A stretch of 64,000 bases of DNA, from the NCBI RefSeq assembly GCF_000383875.1, contig NZ_KB912883.1, positions 1 through 64,000 of the forward strand. The letters run 5' to 3'. This document shows positions 1 to 9,719 of the stretch, piece by piece (within the stretch, counting starts at the first letter, position 1; every line of letters starts with the position of its first letter). Below the pieces are notes generated by a model. It ran no database searches. It saw nothing but the letters and a program-made list of their open reading frames with translations, and was not told the DNA's origin. The position numbers were made by a program, and so were the translations under genes. This DNA is from Caldibacillus debilis DSM 16016. GTDB lineage: Bacteria > Bacillota > Bacilli > Bacillales > Caldibacillaceae.

Positions 1-191
1 CAGAAAAAATCCAGGATGCCATCCGGAGTGCGACGATTACGAAAGTGCACTTGGATGGAAAAGAAATCTTTATAAAAAATAAATCTGACGACGTATTTTC
101 CGATATTTTAAAGGCATTTGGGCTAGAAGATATCCCCGCATATGGGGTTAAAGATAAAAGGACGAAAACATATCTACATACCAAAAAATAA
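1..191 (+). CDS. C-terminal 62 codons of an unidentified protein (5' end outside window)
   Basis: An open frame enters from the left edge (first full codon at position 3) and ends with TAA at 189-191. The 62 visible residues are hydrophilic and Lys/Asp-rich, with no membrane segment and no motif I recognise. A strong terminator follows at once, so this is the real 3' end of a gene and not a chance frame. Function unknown; the missing N-terminal part would be needed to identify the family. Confidence 0.6.
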   Translation, partial: EKIQDAIRSATITKVHLDGKEIFIKNKSDDVFSDILKAFGLEDIPAYGVKDKRTKTYLHTKK

Positions 192-192
192 A

Positions 193-236
193 GAACTCCC
201 CAAAAAACGCGATCATGACGCTGTTTTCGGGGAGTT
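193..236 (+). terminator. Intrinsic terminator of the left-edge gene
   Basis: The arms AACTCCCC and GGGGAGTT, extended inward by A-rich/T-rich pairing, form a long hairpin directly followed by a T-run. It starts two bases after the stop codon of the left-edge gene. Confidence 0.85.
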
Positions 237-263
237 TTTGTTTCTGGAACTGTAAAAGTCGGG

Positions 264-306
264 AAAAAAGCCCGTCCGCCGGCATGAATCTTTGCAGGGC
301 GGACGG
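264..306 (-). terminator. Minus-strand terminator downstream of bceB
   Basis: CCGTCCGCC (272-280) and GGCGGACGG (298-306) form a perfect 9-bp stem. Read on the minus strand it is followed by GC and six T (264-269). It lies about 300 nt beyond the bceB stop and is the only clear terminator there. The remaining non-coding stretch up to 600 also holds an imperfect direct repeat (301-328 and 364-391). Confidence 0.6.
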
Positions 307-600
307 ACATAGACATAAAACGGTTTTCACCCGGCGGCACACTTGCCGTTTGTGTAAAAAAACGGACGGCGCATAGCCGTAAAACGGTTCTTTTTATAAA
401 TTCTTGAGTTCCCTGACCCCGTTTCTTGGGCTTCGCCGGATGCGGCAGCCCCTTGATCCGGACGGCCCTGAAAATAATTGGCGGAGACGGGGAAATTTTA
501 TGCGGGCCGCTTGATGGAATAGGCGGAAATTTACCGGCTTTTTTCCCGGCAGGCCGCGGGAGCAGGGGAGGCCTCCCGCCTCCCTTGGGGTCGGGCCCCC

Positions 601-2535
601 CTAAAGCGCCTTTTGGATTTCCCGTCGGTAGTATTGGACGGACAGGAATCCAAAGATCGAATACAGGGCGGAGTACAGTCCCATCACGAGCAGCATCGGC
701 GTCCACAATTCCGTCCCGAAGAAAAACCAGCCGGACCGGACGGCAAAATAGCCGTGGGAGATGCCGAGGAGCAAGGGGATGCCGAAATTGAACAGCTGTT
801 TCTGCCGGATCCCCCCTAAGAGATCTTCCGGTGTGAAACCGAGTTTTCGTAAAACGGTGTAGATCCCCTTTTCGTCCTCGCATTCGCCCATCTGTTTAAA
901 GTAAAGGATGCAGCCGGATGTGATCAGGAAGGTCAAGCCCAAAAAGCCGACGATAAACATGGAGAGGCCGTAAGTCCTTTTATTGTTTTTAATCATTTCG
1001 AACTTAGAGAAGGCGGGTTTGGCGAATTCTTCGGCCAGAAATAAGCGGTTGGCTTCATCCGTCAATGCCTCATCCTTGATGTGAATGCCGATATGGACCG
1101 TCCCTTCCTTCTGGATCTTCGGGTCCATATCCTCGGCCAACCGTTCGAATACCTTCTCGTCGACGATTACGACGGGCATGCCCCCGTTGGTGAAATAATA
1201 GGACACGAGGAATTCCTTTTTCAGCCCCAAGTAGTTTTGCCGGATTTCCGCGCTTTTCCCCTTTAATGTGAGAGGACCCGAGGTTTTCAAAGGCATAAAT
1301 TTTTTCAGGGCGTCATGGTAGCCGGAAAGATAAGCTTCATCGGGGGAAAGATCGCCGAAATCCGCGTCCTTTTCGCTGATGACGGGAAGGGGCGTGCTTT
1401 TTGGATCGAAATTTAATTGATCCAGTTTCCCCTTTAAAATAGGCTTGATATTCGCCTTCACCATCATGACTTGGGTCACCGTTTCCTCATAAGGAATATG
1501 TTTTCGGTCCAACGCCTTTTTAAACTGTTCCGCATCCTTTTGGTCCGTTAAGGCAAAATCGGCGGCCACATACTGCCCGGCGCTCTTTTCCGTAGAGTAG
1601 TAGGAGATATAGCTTAAGGACAAAAGGCCGACGGCAAGGGCGGAAGCGGTGGTGATTATCGTCAGGGACAGGGCGTTCGACTTCATCCGGAACATGATGG
1701 ACGACAGCGACATCACTTCCCGGATAGTTAAATAGCCGCCCTTCGTTTTCCGGTAAAGATAGAAGAGAAAGCTGACCGTCCCCTTGTAAAACAAATAGGT
1801 GCCGAAAATGACGGAAGCGAGGATGAAAATCATGGCTTTGAAGAGTTCGTCGATCGTCGCAAATTCGCCGCTGAACAGTTTTGACGAAACATAATACCCT
1901 AAGAGGATGAGGGCGGCGCCCAAGATCCCGATCAGCAGCTGCAAAAGGGATATTCTTTTCGCTTCGACGGCGGAAGCGGCGGTAAATAACGAAAGAATGC
2001 TCAGTCTCTTGATGAACAAGTATTCCATCGCCATGATCAGCAGGAAGACCGCGCCAAAAACGGCCAAGGTCTGCCGGAAGGCTTCCTGCGAAAAGGTCAG
2101 GTCGGCGACGGCGCGGACGCCGGTGAGTTTGAACAGGATCATCGTCAAAAATTTGGAACCGGCGAACCCGATGAAGATTCCGGCAAACAGCGAGAGAAAA
2201 TAAAGGATGAAATTTTCGATGCAAAGCAGGCGGAAGACGTTCCCTTTGGTCATTCCGATCAATTGGAACAGGCCGATTTCTTTGCTGCGCCTTTTGATGA
2301 AAATATGGTTGGCGTATAACAGGAACACGCCGACGATGACGATCAGCAAGACGGATGCCGCCCGGAATGCGGCCGCACCCTTAACCGATCCTTTCGCCGG
2401 GTCCATTTCCGGGTCATATTGCAAAGTGACGAAGGCGAAATAAAGGGAGACGGTGAAAATGAGCGCAAATACGTACAGGTAATAGTTTCGGAAATTTTTT
2501 TTCAGGCTGCGCAAAATGATCCGGTTAATGCTCAT
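601..2535 (-). CDS. bceB: BceB-type ABC transporter permease (FtsX family)
   Basis: Membrane subunit of a Bce-type transporter, which protects against bacitracin-like peptides and senses them for its cognate kinase. It has 644 residues. The first membrane segment is at about 18-38, followed by a cytoplasmic loop with the [15 protein letters not shown] motif typical of FtsX/BceB proteins and a block of helices to about 310. An extracytoplasmic domain of about 220 residues (about 310-535), the hallmark of BceB, comes next, then the last helices. I chose the ATG at 2535, not the upstream in-frame ATG at 2556, because it starts the conserved N-terminus. It overlaps the bceA stop by 11 nt, implying translational coupling. 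The peptide specificity cannot be read from the sequence. Confidence 0.9.
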   Translation of the reverse strand: MSINRIILRSLKKNFRNYYLYVFALIFTVSLYFAFVTLQYDPEMDPAKGSVKGAAAFRAASVLLIVIVGVFLLYANHIFIKRRSKEIGLFQLIGMTKGNVFRLLCIENFILYFLSLFAGIFIGFAGSKFLTMILFKLTGVRAVADLTFSQEAFRQTLAVFGAVFLLIMAMEYLFIKRLSILSLFTAASAVEAKRISLLQLLIGILGAALILLGYYVSSKLFSGEFATIDELFKAMIFILASVIFGTYLFYKGTVSFLFYLYRKTKGGYLTIREVMSLSSIMFRMKSNALSLTIITTASALAVGLLSLSYISYYSTEKSAGQYVAADFALTDQKDAEQFKKALDRKHIPYEETVTQVMMVKANIKPILKGKLDQLNFDPKSTPLPVISEKDADFGDLSPDEAYLSGYHDALKKFMPLKTSGPLTLKGKSAEIRQNYLGLKKEFLVSYYFTNGGMPVVIVDEKVFERLAEDMDPKIQKEGTVHIGIHIKDEALTDEANRLFLAEEFAKPAFSKFEMIKNNKRTYGLSMFIVGFLGLTFLITSGCILYFKQMGECEDEKGIYTVLRKLGFTPEDLLGGIRQKQLFNFGIPLLLGISHGYFAVRSGWFFFGTELWTPMLLVMGLYSALYSIFGFLSVQYYRREIQKAL

Positions 2536-3286
2536 ATTGGACACCGCCCAACACACCCTGGGTTTTCATGATGTCCTTCAGGAAGGACTGCCTCGTTTCA
2601 TTCCCTTTCACCAGCTGGGTGTAAATTTGGCCGTCTTTGATGAAGATGACCCGTTCCGAGAAACTGGCCGCCACCGGGTCGTGGGTGACCATCACGATGG
2701 TGGCGTTTCTTTTCCGGTTCAATTCCTGGAGCTTGTTCAAAAGATCGGAGGCGGACTTGGAGTCGAGTGCCCCGGTCGGCTCGTCGGCGAAGATCACGCT
2801 CGGGTTATGGATGAAGGCCCGGGCGGCTGAAGTCCGCTGCTTTTCCCCGCCGGAGATTTCATTCGGATATTTGTCCCTGAGTTCAAAAATGCCCAATTCC
2901 GCGGCCAATTCCCGGAACCTTTCTTCCGCTTCCCGTTTCGGGGTTTTGGTAATGGTTAAAGGCAACAGGATGTTTTCCTTCACGGTCAGCGTATCCAGCA
3001 AATGATATTCCTGGAAAATGAAGCCCAAATGCCGTTTGCGGAATTCGGCCAGCTCTTTTTCCTTCATTCCGACAATGTCCCGGCCCCCGATCGTGATCGT
3101 TCCCCCGTTGGCCCGGTCAATGGAGGAAAGGACGTTCAGCAAGGTGGTTTTCCCCGATCCCGAGGGGCCCATGATGCTGAGGAATTCCCCTTTGCGCACT
3201 TGGATGTCCAGCCCTTTTAAAACTTCCTGCCGATTGAATTTGTTTCCGTAGCTTTTATAAATTTTTTTCGCTTCGAGAATGTACAT
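2525..3286 (-). CDS. bceA: BceA-type ABC transporter ATPase
   Basis: ATPase subunit (253 aa) that powers BceB. It has Walker [10 protein letters not shown] at residues 40-48, signature ISGGEKQR, Walker B with the DEPTGALD motif typical of MacB/LolD-like ATPases, and the H-loop MVTHDP. The start at 3286 is set by a strong AAGGAGGGAG ribosome site; an in-frame upstream extension to 3382 overlaps the operator palindrome and is not used. It has its own operator between bceS and bceA (3363-3386), so bceAB is probably induced separately from bceRS. Confidence 0.93.
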   Translation of the reverse strand: MYILEAKKIYKSYGNKFNRQEVLKGLDIQVRKGEFLSIMGPSGSGKTTLLNVLSSIDRANGGTITIGGRDIVGMKEKELAEFRKRHLGFIFQEYHLLDTLTVKENILLPLTITKTPKREAEERFRELAAELGIFELRDKYPNEISGGEKQRTSAARAFIHNPSVIFADEPTGALDSKSASDLLNKLQELNRKRNATIVMVTHDPVAASFSERVIFIKDGQIYTQLVKGNETRQSFLKDIMKTQGVLGGVQYEH

Positions 3287-3362
3287 CTTTCTCCCTCCTT
3301 GCAATTCCATCGTACCGGCTTTTATTCCCTTTTTCCTTCGATTCGGCGAACAAAAAGGAAAA

Positions 3363-3386
3363 GCATGTGACATTTTTGTCACATGC
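3363..3386 (-). promoter_or_regulatory. Perfect palindrome, probable BceR operator for bceAB
   Basis: The arms GCATGTGACA and TGTCACATGC are perfectly complementary around a TTTT spacer. The core TGACA-N4-TGTCA fits the TNACA-N4-TGTNA type of site reported for BceR-like regulators in Bacillus (family knowledge). It overlaps the bceS stop codon and lies about 77 nt upstream of the bceA start, where a response regulator would activate bceAB. It could also act as a short hairpin, but there is no convincing T-run. Confidence 0.7.
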
Positions 3387-4383
3387 CTGCAAGGCGGACG
3401 AATTCGTTTTTTTTCGGGAAGGTCAAGATGAACGTCGTCCCTTCCCCGGGCTTTGATTTCACGTCGATCCGGATATGCAGAAAATCCGCCGCTTTTTTGG
3501 CCAGATACAGCCCCATTCCCGTCGCGCCGCTGTTTTGGTGGTCCTTTGCCGACGTGAAGCCCTTGTCGAAGATCCGGGGCAGGTCCCTCGGATCGATGCC
3601 GCGGCCGAAATCGGTGATTTCCAACCGGACATGTTCCCCTTTTTTATCGCTTTTGATGAGGATATCCGCGGATTCGCTGTATTTCACGGCGTTCGTCAAG
3701 ATCTGCCGGAGGATGAAGGAAAGCCATTTCCCGTCGGTCAACACGTCTTCCGCTTCCAGGCTGACGTCGAAACCGATCCCTTTGCTGATGCACCAGGACC
3801 GCAGGGCTTTAATTTCCTGGAAAATGACCGGCTCCAGCGCCACCTGTTCGATGAACACGTCGTTTTCCATGGTGGCAATCCGCTTTTGATGGAGCTGTTT
3901 GTCCAGCAAAAGATGGATGCGCAGCCATTCGTAGGTCAGCTGATCCCGAAGCGTCTCGTCCGCCACCCGGTCGATCATCAGATGCATCGCGGAAAGGGGG
4001 GTTTTCATCTCGTGGATCCATGACAGCAGCTCGTCTTTTTCCTGTTCCAGGGAAAGCCGGTTTTTTGCGAGTTTCCGTCTATAATCGTCCAAAAGGCTTT
4101 GCATTTTCTCCGACACGATTTTTTCAAAGGGGCTTTCCCCTTCGGGGACGGACGCGTAATCCAGATCGCCTTCCCGTTCCTCCAGATTCCGGTAAAATTC
4201 CGTTTCCTTCCGGTAACGGAAGGCGAGAAAAAGGAGAAATAAGATGGAAGACAAAAACACCATATAGAGGATGGAATCGAAGGGAACCGCGGCATCCAGA
4301 TAGGCGATGAAGAGAAAAAACGACTCGACAAAGAGAAAAAACAGGATCCAGCTCGCCCGTTCGAGGAAAAACTTCCTAATCAT
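3379..4383 (-). CDS. bceS: BceS-type intramembrane-sensing histidine kinase
   Basis: Sensor kinase (334 aa) with two N-terminal membrane helices (about 12-30 and 37-57) separated by only a few residues and no periplasmic sensor. This is the hallmark of intramembrane-sensing kinases that listen to BceB. The phosphoacceptor His is in the IHEMKTPLS box (about residue 125), the N box is [10 protein letters not shown]1 is DFGRGID and G2 is GMGLYLA. The start at 4383 (MIRKFF) overlaps the bceR stop by 8 nt. Known members need the transporter for signalling, which matches the bceAB genes next door. Confidence 0.92.
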   Translation of the reverse strand: MIRKFFLERASWILFFLFVESFFLFIAYLDAAVPFDSILYMVFLSSILFLLFLAFRYRKETEFYRNLEEREGDLDYASVPEGESPFEKIVSEKMQSLLDDYRRKLAKNRLSLEQEKDELLSWIHEMKTPLSAMHLMIDRVADETLRDQLTYEWLRIHLLLDKQLHQKRIATMENDVFIEQVALEPVIFQEIKALRSWCISKGIGFDVSLEAEDVLTDGKWLSFILRQILTNAVKYSESADILIKSDKKGEHVRLEITDFGRGIDPRDLPRIFDKGFTSAKDHQNSGATGMGLYLAKKAADFLHIRIDVKSKPGEGTTFILTFPKKNEFVRLAGM

Positions 4384-5071
4384 GGGCTTCCGCCTCTTCC
4401 GTCGCCATGTAGCCCTGTCCCACCTTCGTTTCGATATAGGCCCCCAGCCCCAGTTCATCCAGCCGCTTCCTCAAGCGGTTCACATTCACCGTCAGCGTGT
4501 TGTCGCTGACGAACCGTTCGTCGTTCCACAGGCTTTTGATCAGTTCCGTGCGGCTGACGATTTGGTTTTTTCTTTCCAGCAGGTGTTTCAGGATCAGCAT
4601 CTCGTTTTTCGTCAGCTCGACCGTCCCTTTTTGGTTGGTGACGGTGTTTTTCGCAAAATCGACGGCCGCTCCCCGCCATGTTCTCAGCCCGCCCGGTTCC
4701 GCGCTGTAATTGTATGCCCGCCGGAGGATGGCCTGGATTTTGGCGATGAGCACGTCAAAATGGAACGGCTTTTGGATGTAATCGTCCGCCCCGAGCTGCA
4801 TCGACATGACCATTTCCGCCGGGTGGTCCCGGGAGGATAAAAAGAGGATCGGCACGTTGGAGTGGGAGCGGATCATCCGGCACCAATAGAAGCCGTCGAA
4901 TTTCGGCAGCTGGATATCGATGATCACGAGGTCCGGTTTGATTTCGGAAAACTCCTCCATGACGCGGCCGAAATCCCGGATCCCCCGGACATCGTACGAC
5001 CATTGGGACAACCGTTCCTTGATTTCCTGAAACAATGTGGCGTCATCTTCGATGAGCAGAATTTTGAACAC
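4376..5071 (-). CDS. bceR: BceR-type OmpR-family response regulator
   Basis: 231 aa: a receiver domain (1-115) with acidic pair ED at 8-9, phosphoacceptor Asp52 (VIIDIQLPKFDG) and Lys in the YIQKPF motif, then a winged-helix DNA-binding domain (about 130-225) ending NVNRLRKRLDELG. It starts with GTG at 5071 after a GGTGAT-like ribosome site. First gene of a four-gene minus-strand cluster. A TATAAT-like -10 lies at 5107-5112 on the minus strand with only a weak -35. Confidence 0.92.
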   Translation of the reverse strand: MFKILLIEDDATLFQEIKERLSQWSYDVRGIRDFGRVMEEFSEIKPDLVIIDIQLPKFDGFYWCRMIRSHSNVPILFLSSRDHPAEMVMSMQLGADDYIQKPFHFDVLIAKIQAILRRAYNYSAEPGGLRTWRGAAVDFAKNTVTNQKGTVELTKNEMLILKHLLERKNQIVSRTELIKSLWNDERFVSDNTLTVNVNRLRKRLDELGLGAYIETKVGQGYMATEEAEAHD

Positions 5072-5440
5072 GGAGGATCACCACGGCTTTTCCGTTGTTA
5101 CCGTTAATTATAATACAAATCTGGGCGTTTCAGTTGGAAATATTTGCGGCGGGGTGCGGCCTTTCCGCCGGTTTTTTTGGCAGCCGGCAGCCTTTCAATG
5201 CCGTCCCGGCGGCAGGGGATATGTTTCTCGTAAAATCCTTCCCGGGAATCGGCCCATTCTTTCGGACGGTGATCCGGCGTTTCCAATGTTTCTCCGATTT
5301 CCTCGGGAGCCCGATGATTTTGCCGGGATTTTGTTCCCGAAGGAAATGCCGGATTTGGAAAAGTTGCGATCCGGAATTAAAATAAGAAAAGACACCCGAT
5401 CACGGAGGAAAATCTGCATTGATGAAAGGAGCGTTTGTTG
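5072..5440. other. Divergent intergenic region between bceR and yhdT
   Basis: About 370 nt between divergent genes. A TATAAT box for bceR sits at 5107-5112 (minus). No clear plus-strand promoter, RNA structure or small gene was seen; the open frames here look like chance readings of GC-rich DNA. Confidence 0.4.
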
Positions 5441-5737
5441 ATGGATAAAAAGCCGGAGAAGGATCCCCGATTTGCCGTCGCCGAAAGGGAAGCGGTCATC
5501 GGCTGCGTTTTGGCCGTCATCAATTTTGCCTGGTGGTACGGATTCGCCTATGGCCTTGGTTCGGAAAAACCGGAAGATTATACGTATATCCTCGGGTTCC
5601 CGGCCTGGTTTTTCTTCAGCTCTATCCTCGGCTTTCTCGTGATGCTTGTTTTCGTCTTCATTACGGTGAAGTTTTTGTTAAAGGACGTGCCGCTGGATGA
5701 CCGGGATGATGAAAACGGGGGGGCAAAATCCGCATGA
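5441..5737 (+). CDS. yhdT: YhdT-family small membrane protein (DUF997), partner of PanF
   Basis: 98 aa with two membrane helices (about 20-42 and 52-78) and a charged C-terminus. Small DUF997/YhdT proteins are commonly encoded just upstream of the sodium/pantothenate symporter, as here, and are thought to be accessory; their precise role is not established. The ATG at 5441 follows AAAGGAG by 9 nt. The stop overlaps the panF ATG (ATGA), so the two are co-translated. Confidence 0.82.
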   Translation: MDKKPEKDPRFAVAEREAVIGCVLAVINFAWWYGFAYGLGSEKPEDYTYILGFPAWFFFSSILGFLVMLVFVFITVKFLLKDVPLDDRDDENGGAKSA

Positions 5738-7200
5738 AATGGAATGTGATCATTCCCCTGCTCTTGTTTATGGCCGTCGTCTTTTGCGCCGGCGTCTGGT
5801 CGAATCGGAAAACGGATGAATCGAAAGGGTTCATCAGCAGCTATTTTATCGGCAACCGGGATTTTGGCGGTTTGCTCCTGGCGATGACGATGGTCGCGAC
5901 ATACGGCAGCGCCTCCAGTTTTTTGGGCGGTCCCGGGGCGGCTTATTCGATCGGGCTGGGTTGGGTTTTGCTGGCCATGATCCAAGTGGTAACCGGATAT
6001 TTTGTCCTTTTGGTATTGGGAAAAAAGTTCGCCATCGTTGCCCGGAGATATCATGCCGTCACGCTGGTCGATTTTTTGAAGGAAAGGTACCGGAGCAAAA
6101 CGGTCGTTTTCTTGGCGGCTTTCAGCATCATCGTCTTCCTCTTTTCTTCCATGGCCGCCCAATGGATCGGCGGGGCCTATCTGATCCAGTCGCTTACCGG
6201 GTTATCTTATCTGGCATCCTTGTTTATTTTTACGTTATCGGTTTTGGTCTATGTGGTTGTCGGGGGATATCGCGCCGTCGTCATTACCGACGCGATTCAG
6301 GGGTTCGTCATGGTGGGCGGGACCTTGACCCTGCTGATCGCGGTGATCGTCGCCGGGGGCGGCCTGCCGAATCTTTTTGAGGAACTGGTTTCCATCAATC
6401 CGAATTTGGTTACTCCCTTCGGCCAGGACGGCCAATTGACGCCTTTATATGTCTCCTCCTATTGGATTCTTGTCGGCGTCGGGGTCGTCGGCCTGCCGCA
6501 AATCGCGGTGAGGGCGATGGCCTACCGGGACGCCAAGGCGATGCACAGGGCGATCCTGATCGGGACTGCCGTGGTGGGGTTCATCATGCTGGGCATGCAT
6601 TTGATCGGCGTTTTTGCAAGGCCTATCATGCCGGGGATCGAAGTGGCGGATCAAGTGATTCCGCTGGTGGCCCTCGAGATCCTTCCCCCCTGGGTTGCGG
6701 GGGTGGCGTTGTCCGCCCCGCTGGCGGCGATCATGTCCACCGTCGATTCATTGCTGATTTTGGTCAGTTCAACCGTGGTTAAAGATGTGTATATCAATTA
6801 TGTGAATCCCGATGCCAGCTCGGATTTTATTAAAAAATTCAGCATGGCCGTGACCGGGGTCATCGGTGCCGTCACCTTCCTCATTGCGGTCAGTCCGCCG
6901 GATCTGATCATCTTTTTGAACCTGTTTGCCTTCGGCGGGCTTGAAGCGGCCTTTATCTGGCCCATCGTGTTGGGGCTCTATTGGAAATATGCCAATAAGA
7001 CCGGCGCCATCGCCGCGATGATTGCCGGCATGGGCTCCTATATCGCCATCCATTTTTATAATCAAAGCCATCCGGCGCTGTTCGGCGTCCATACCGTGAC
7101 CGTTCCCGTGTTCCTGTCGCTGGCGGCCTTCATCCTGTTCAGCCTGTTGACGAAGGGGGAGGCCTATCAATTCCCGGAAAAAAATATCCATAAGGTTTGA
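5734..7200 (+). CDS. panF: Sodium/pantothenate symporter
   Basis: 488 aa member of the sodium:solute symporter (SSS) family with about 13 membrane helices. It keeps family signatures such as NRDFGGLLLAMTMVATYGSASSF-like residues near 45-65 and the AIMSTVDSLLI segment around 330. Together with the YhdT gene upstream this points to PanF, which imports pantothenate for coenzyme A synthesis. Another SSS substrate cannot be excluded from sequence alone. Converges on the sigma-factor operon with a shared terminator. Confidence 0.85.
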   Translation: MKWNVIIPLLLFMAVVFCAGVWSNRKTDESKGFISSYFIGNRDFGGLLLAMTMVATYGSASSFLGGPGAAYSIGLGWVLLAMIQVVTGYFVLLVLGKKFAIVARRYHAVTLVDFLKERYRSKTVVFLAAFSIIVFLFSSMAAQWIGGAYLIQSLTGLSYLASLFIFTLSVLVYVVVGGYRAVVITDAIQGFVMVGGTLTLLIAVIVAGGGLPNLFEELVSINPNLVTPFGQDGQLTPLYVSSYWILVGVGVVGLPQIAVRAMAYRDAKAMHRAILIGTAVVGFIMLGMHLIGVFARPIMPGIEVADQVIPLVALEILPPWVAGVALSAPLAAIMSTVDSLLILVSSTVVKDVYINYVNPDASSDFIKKFSMAVTGVIGAVTFLIAVSPPDLIIFLNLFAFGGLEAAFIWPIVLGLYWKYANKTGAIAAMIAGMGSYIAIHFYNQSHPALFGVHTVTVPVFLSLAAFILFSLLTKGEAYQFPEKNIHKV

Positions 7201-7395
7201 AGGGAAAGGGATGGCATCGGACCGTGCGGAATCGCCGCATGCCGGCTTCGGCGGGCTTGAAACGCCCTTCCGCTGAAGGGACGGGCGGCTCCTTCAAACG
7301 ATGCGGAATACCTAGCGCCGGTGATCGGCATGCCCCGGCAAGATCCGGAACAGGAATCCCGGCCGGCAAACGGGATTCATTTTGGGAAAAGGAAA

Positions 7396-7421
7396 AAACC
7401 GCAAGGCGGACCTTGCGGTTT
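7396..7421. terminator. Bidirectional terminator between panF and the anti-sigma operon
   Basis: AAACCGCAAGG and CCTTGCGGTTT form a perfect 11-bp stem with a CGGA loop. It is T-rich on the plus side and A-rich on the left, so it can serve both converging units. Confidence 0.8.
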
Positions 7422-7435
7422 CCGTTGATCCGGGA

Positions 7436-9097
7436 TTAATTTTTGCCGGCGGGATCGTAACCGACGACCGTCCAAATCCCCGTCGGGTCCTGCCTGACGA
7501 GGCGCTTCAAATAGACCTTTTCGATCGGGCTTTTGTCGCTTAGGACGCTGACGACCGCCAATTTTCCGTCATTATGGATCATTTTGAAATCTTCGATCCC
7601 GATAGGCCCGTCTCCGCTGATGCCTTCCGGGGAAATTTCCAGGTTGACAAACACTTGGGCGGTATAAACCGGATCCAGTTTCCACGGCATGCTCCCGGCG
7701 TCGACGCCCTTTTGGGTATTTTCTTCGATTTTCAAGTCGTATGGGACTTTCACCTGCGGTTCCCACGTTTTCCCTTCCGCGGCGGGCATGAAAAATTTCC
7801 AGCCGGTGACCGCCTCCGTCAAAGTGCCCAAATCTTCCAAAGAAACGTTGCCGATGACGGCGTACTCAAATCCGTCCTTTTGCCAGCGGATGGAGCGGAG
7901 ATCCGTGTTGCCTGCGTAGACATTTCCGCCGCTTAGGATGCCTTCCGCTTCATAGAGGGGAGACTGGATCTCGGCGACGATGCCGTCAACTTCTCCCAGC
8001 ATGGCCGATGGGGAGGGAGTGAATTTTCTTTCGACCTTCCCCTGGATGAAGGCGGCTTTTTTTCCATCCTTGGCGTAGTAAATCTTCAACAGTTTCCGTT
8101 CCGGGACGACGGCGATTCCTTCCTGCATGAATCCTTCCGGGAGGGCACCGGGCAGCGGCGGAGCGAACCCGGCGACGGATGCCGCTTCTTTCCAATCGTT
8201 GACGGCCAGTTCCGCATCCTTTTCAACCGCTTCATAGGCCGCCGGGGCTTGATAGGCGAGCAGATCTTCAGGAATGGCGTCATAAAAATCCAGTTCGGCG
8301 TAAGTAACCGTATAGCGGACGGCGTTTTGCGCCGCCGTTTCTTTTTGCACGGGGAGCTTCGTTTTTTTGTCGACCCATATTTTGTACGGAAGTCCGGACC
8401 GGGGCGTCACTTCCAAAACCTCCGCCGTTCTGCCGTGGATCTTCGCTTCGCCGGCCCGGCGGACGTCCAAAGCGTTTTCCGCCTCGTCGATTTCCTTGCC
8501 GATTTCAAAGATGAAACGGTAACTGTCGGGAAAAGCGGAAAACAGGTAGATCCGTTTTTGATCCGGGCGGATTTGCCATTTCCTTTTGCCGTTGTTGACG
8601 GTGATGATATTCGCATTGGCGCCTTCCAAGCCTTTCACGTAATAGCGCCCCTTTTTGTCCGCCCATACTTCCAGTTTTGCCTGGGTCACCGTTTCGCCGG
8701 CGGAGTTGGAGGATTTGATTTCCAGGATTCCCCGGTAGGCCTTTATGTCCTGATAGGCTTCGGCCATGGCGCTGACCATGTTTTTTTCCTTGAACGGAAA
8801 CAAGATCCCGGCCGTCAGGAAGAGGAGGGTGGCCGCCGCGGCCAGTACGGCCATTCGCATCCGGCTTTTCATGTTTTTCCGGCTTTTCGGCGCCAGCTTT
8901 TCCGTGACGTATCCGATCAGTCTCCTTTCGAAGCCCGCTTCGGGCATGGCCGGTTCTTTCAAGGTGCGGACAAGCTTTACCGCGGAGAAAAGATCCTTCA
9001 ATTCTTCCGATTCCGTCGTATATTCATTTTCCGCAGGTTTCCGTTCCTCATTTAGGCGATCGATAAAATCGGATAATCTTTCTTCGCTGCTAACCAT
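7436..9097 (-). CDS. Membrane-anchored ECF sigma regulator with LolA-like and DUF4367-like domains
   Basis: 553 aa. The N-terminal about 80 residues are cytoplasmic, followed by one membrane helix (about 83-100). A LolA/RseB-like beta domain comes next (about 115-285; DKKGRYYVKG, IWVDKKTKLPV), then a DUF4367-like region (about 310-440) and a further beta-rich tail. This is the layout of proteins encoded with ECF sigma factors in Bacillaceae; a role as anti-sigma factor or its sensor is inferred. It starts 8 nt inside the sigma gene, so the two are coupled. The signal sensed is unknown. Confidence 0.78.
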   Translation of the reverse strand: MVSSEERLSDFIDRLNEERKPAENEYTTESEELKDLFSAVKLVRTLKEPAMPEAGFERRLIGYVTEKLAPKSRKNMKSRMRMAVLAAAATLLFLTAGILFPFKEKNMVSAMAEAYQDIKAYRGILEIKSSNSAGETVTQAKLEVWADKKGRYYVKGLEGANANIITVNNGKRKWQIRPDQKRIYLFSAFPDSYRFIFEIGKEIDEAENALDVRRAGEAKIHGRTAEVLEVTPRSGLPYKIWVDKKTKLPVQKETAAQNAVRYTVTYAELDFYDAIPEDLLAYQAPAAYEAVEKDAELAVNDWKEAASVAGFAPPLPGALPEGFMQEGIAVVPERKLLKIYYAKDGKKAAFIQGKVERKFTPSPSAMLGEVDGIVAEIQSPLYEAEGILSGGNVYAGNTDLRSIRWQKDGFEYAVIGNVSLEDLGTLTEAVTGWKFFMPAAEGKTWEPQVKVPYDLKIEENTQKGVDAGSMPWKLDPVYTAQVFVNLEISPEGISGDGPIGIEDFKMIHNDGKLAVVSVLSDKSPIEKVYLKRLVRQDPTGIWTVVGYDPAGKN

Positions 9098-9647
9098 CGG
9101 CTTCCCCCCAGCTTTCCATTTTCGGCTTAAGGATTTCGGCCAGTTTTTGCAAGGCGCGGTGTTGGATCACACGGATGTTTCCCTCCTGCTTGTTTAAGAT
9201 TTCGGCGGTTTCGGCAACGGAATACCCTTTCAGGATCCTCAATTCGACAACCATCCGCTCTTCCTTTTTCAGTTGGTCAAGGGCCTGTTCGATCACGAGC
9301 CGCTGGGCGCTTCGCTCCGAGGAGTCGGCCACCGCCGCCTCCGACGGGTTGATCGCGTCGATGCCGATGTTTTTCCCTCGGAGCTTTTGTTTCCGCCATT
9401 GATCGCGCATCAAATTCAGCGCCACCGTTTTTAAAAAGGGAATCTGTTTTTCCGGGCGGACATTTTTTGTTTGCATAAAACGGATGGCCTTCACGTAGGT
9501 TTCCTGGGTCAGTTCTTCCGCTTCTTCACGGTTTTGGACTCTATAGTAAATAAACCGGTAGATCGTTTTCCAAGTCGATTGACAAATGCTTTCGATGAAA
9601 CCGGGATCGACATCATCCGGGTTTTGCGAATTTTTAAATCCCACCAA
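9090..9647 (-). CDS. ECF-type RNA polymerase sigma factor
   Basis: 185 aa with sigma region 2 (about 20-85; YRFIYYRVQNREEAEELTQE) and region 4 (about 120-175; the helix-turn-helix YSVAETAEILNKQEGNIRV). There is no region 1.1 or 3, so it is an ECF sigma factor. It begins at TTG 9647 or GTG 9644, both after an AGAAGGTG site. An ECF-like promoter lies directly upstream, suggesting autoregulation. Paired with the membrane protein downstream. I do not assign it to SigX, SigW or another named factor. Confidence 0.9.
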   Translation of the reverse strand: MVGFKNSQNPDDVDPGFIESICQSTWKTIYRFIYYRVQNREEAEELTQETYVKAIRFMQTKNVRPEKQIPFLKTVALNLMRDQWRKQKLRGKNIGIDAINPSEAAVADSSERSAQRLVIEQALDQLKKEERMVVELRILKGYSVAETAEILNKQEGNIRVIQHRALQKLAEILKPKMESWGEADG

Positions 9648-9689
9648 GGGTGCGCACCTTCTTTCCGGGACGGCTGTTCAATATATATC

Positions 9690-9715
9690 AACGTTTGACG
9701 GTTCCCGCCGTTACA
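9690..9715 (-). promoter_or_regulatory. Candidate autoregulatory ECF promoter
   Basis: On the minus strand TGTAAC (9710-9715) and CGTT (9690-9693) are separated by exactly 16 bp. This resembles the TGWAAC-N16/17-CGWM promoters read by SigX/SigW-type factors. It lies about 45 nt upstream of the sigma start codon. Confidence 0.6.
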
Positions 9716-9719
9716 AAAG

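Noticed and set aside
3362-3386. Reading the bceS-bceA palindrome as a transcription terminator
   Set aside because: Only a four-base loop of T/A and no continuous T-run on the minus strand; the TGACA-N4-TGTCA core fits an operator better.
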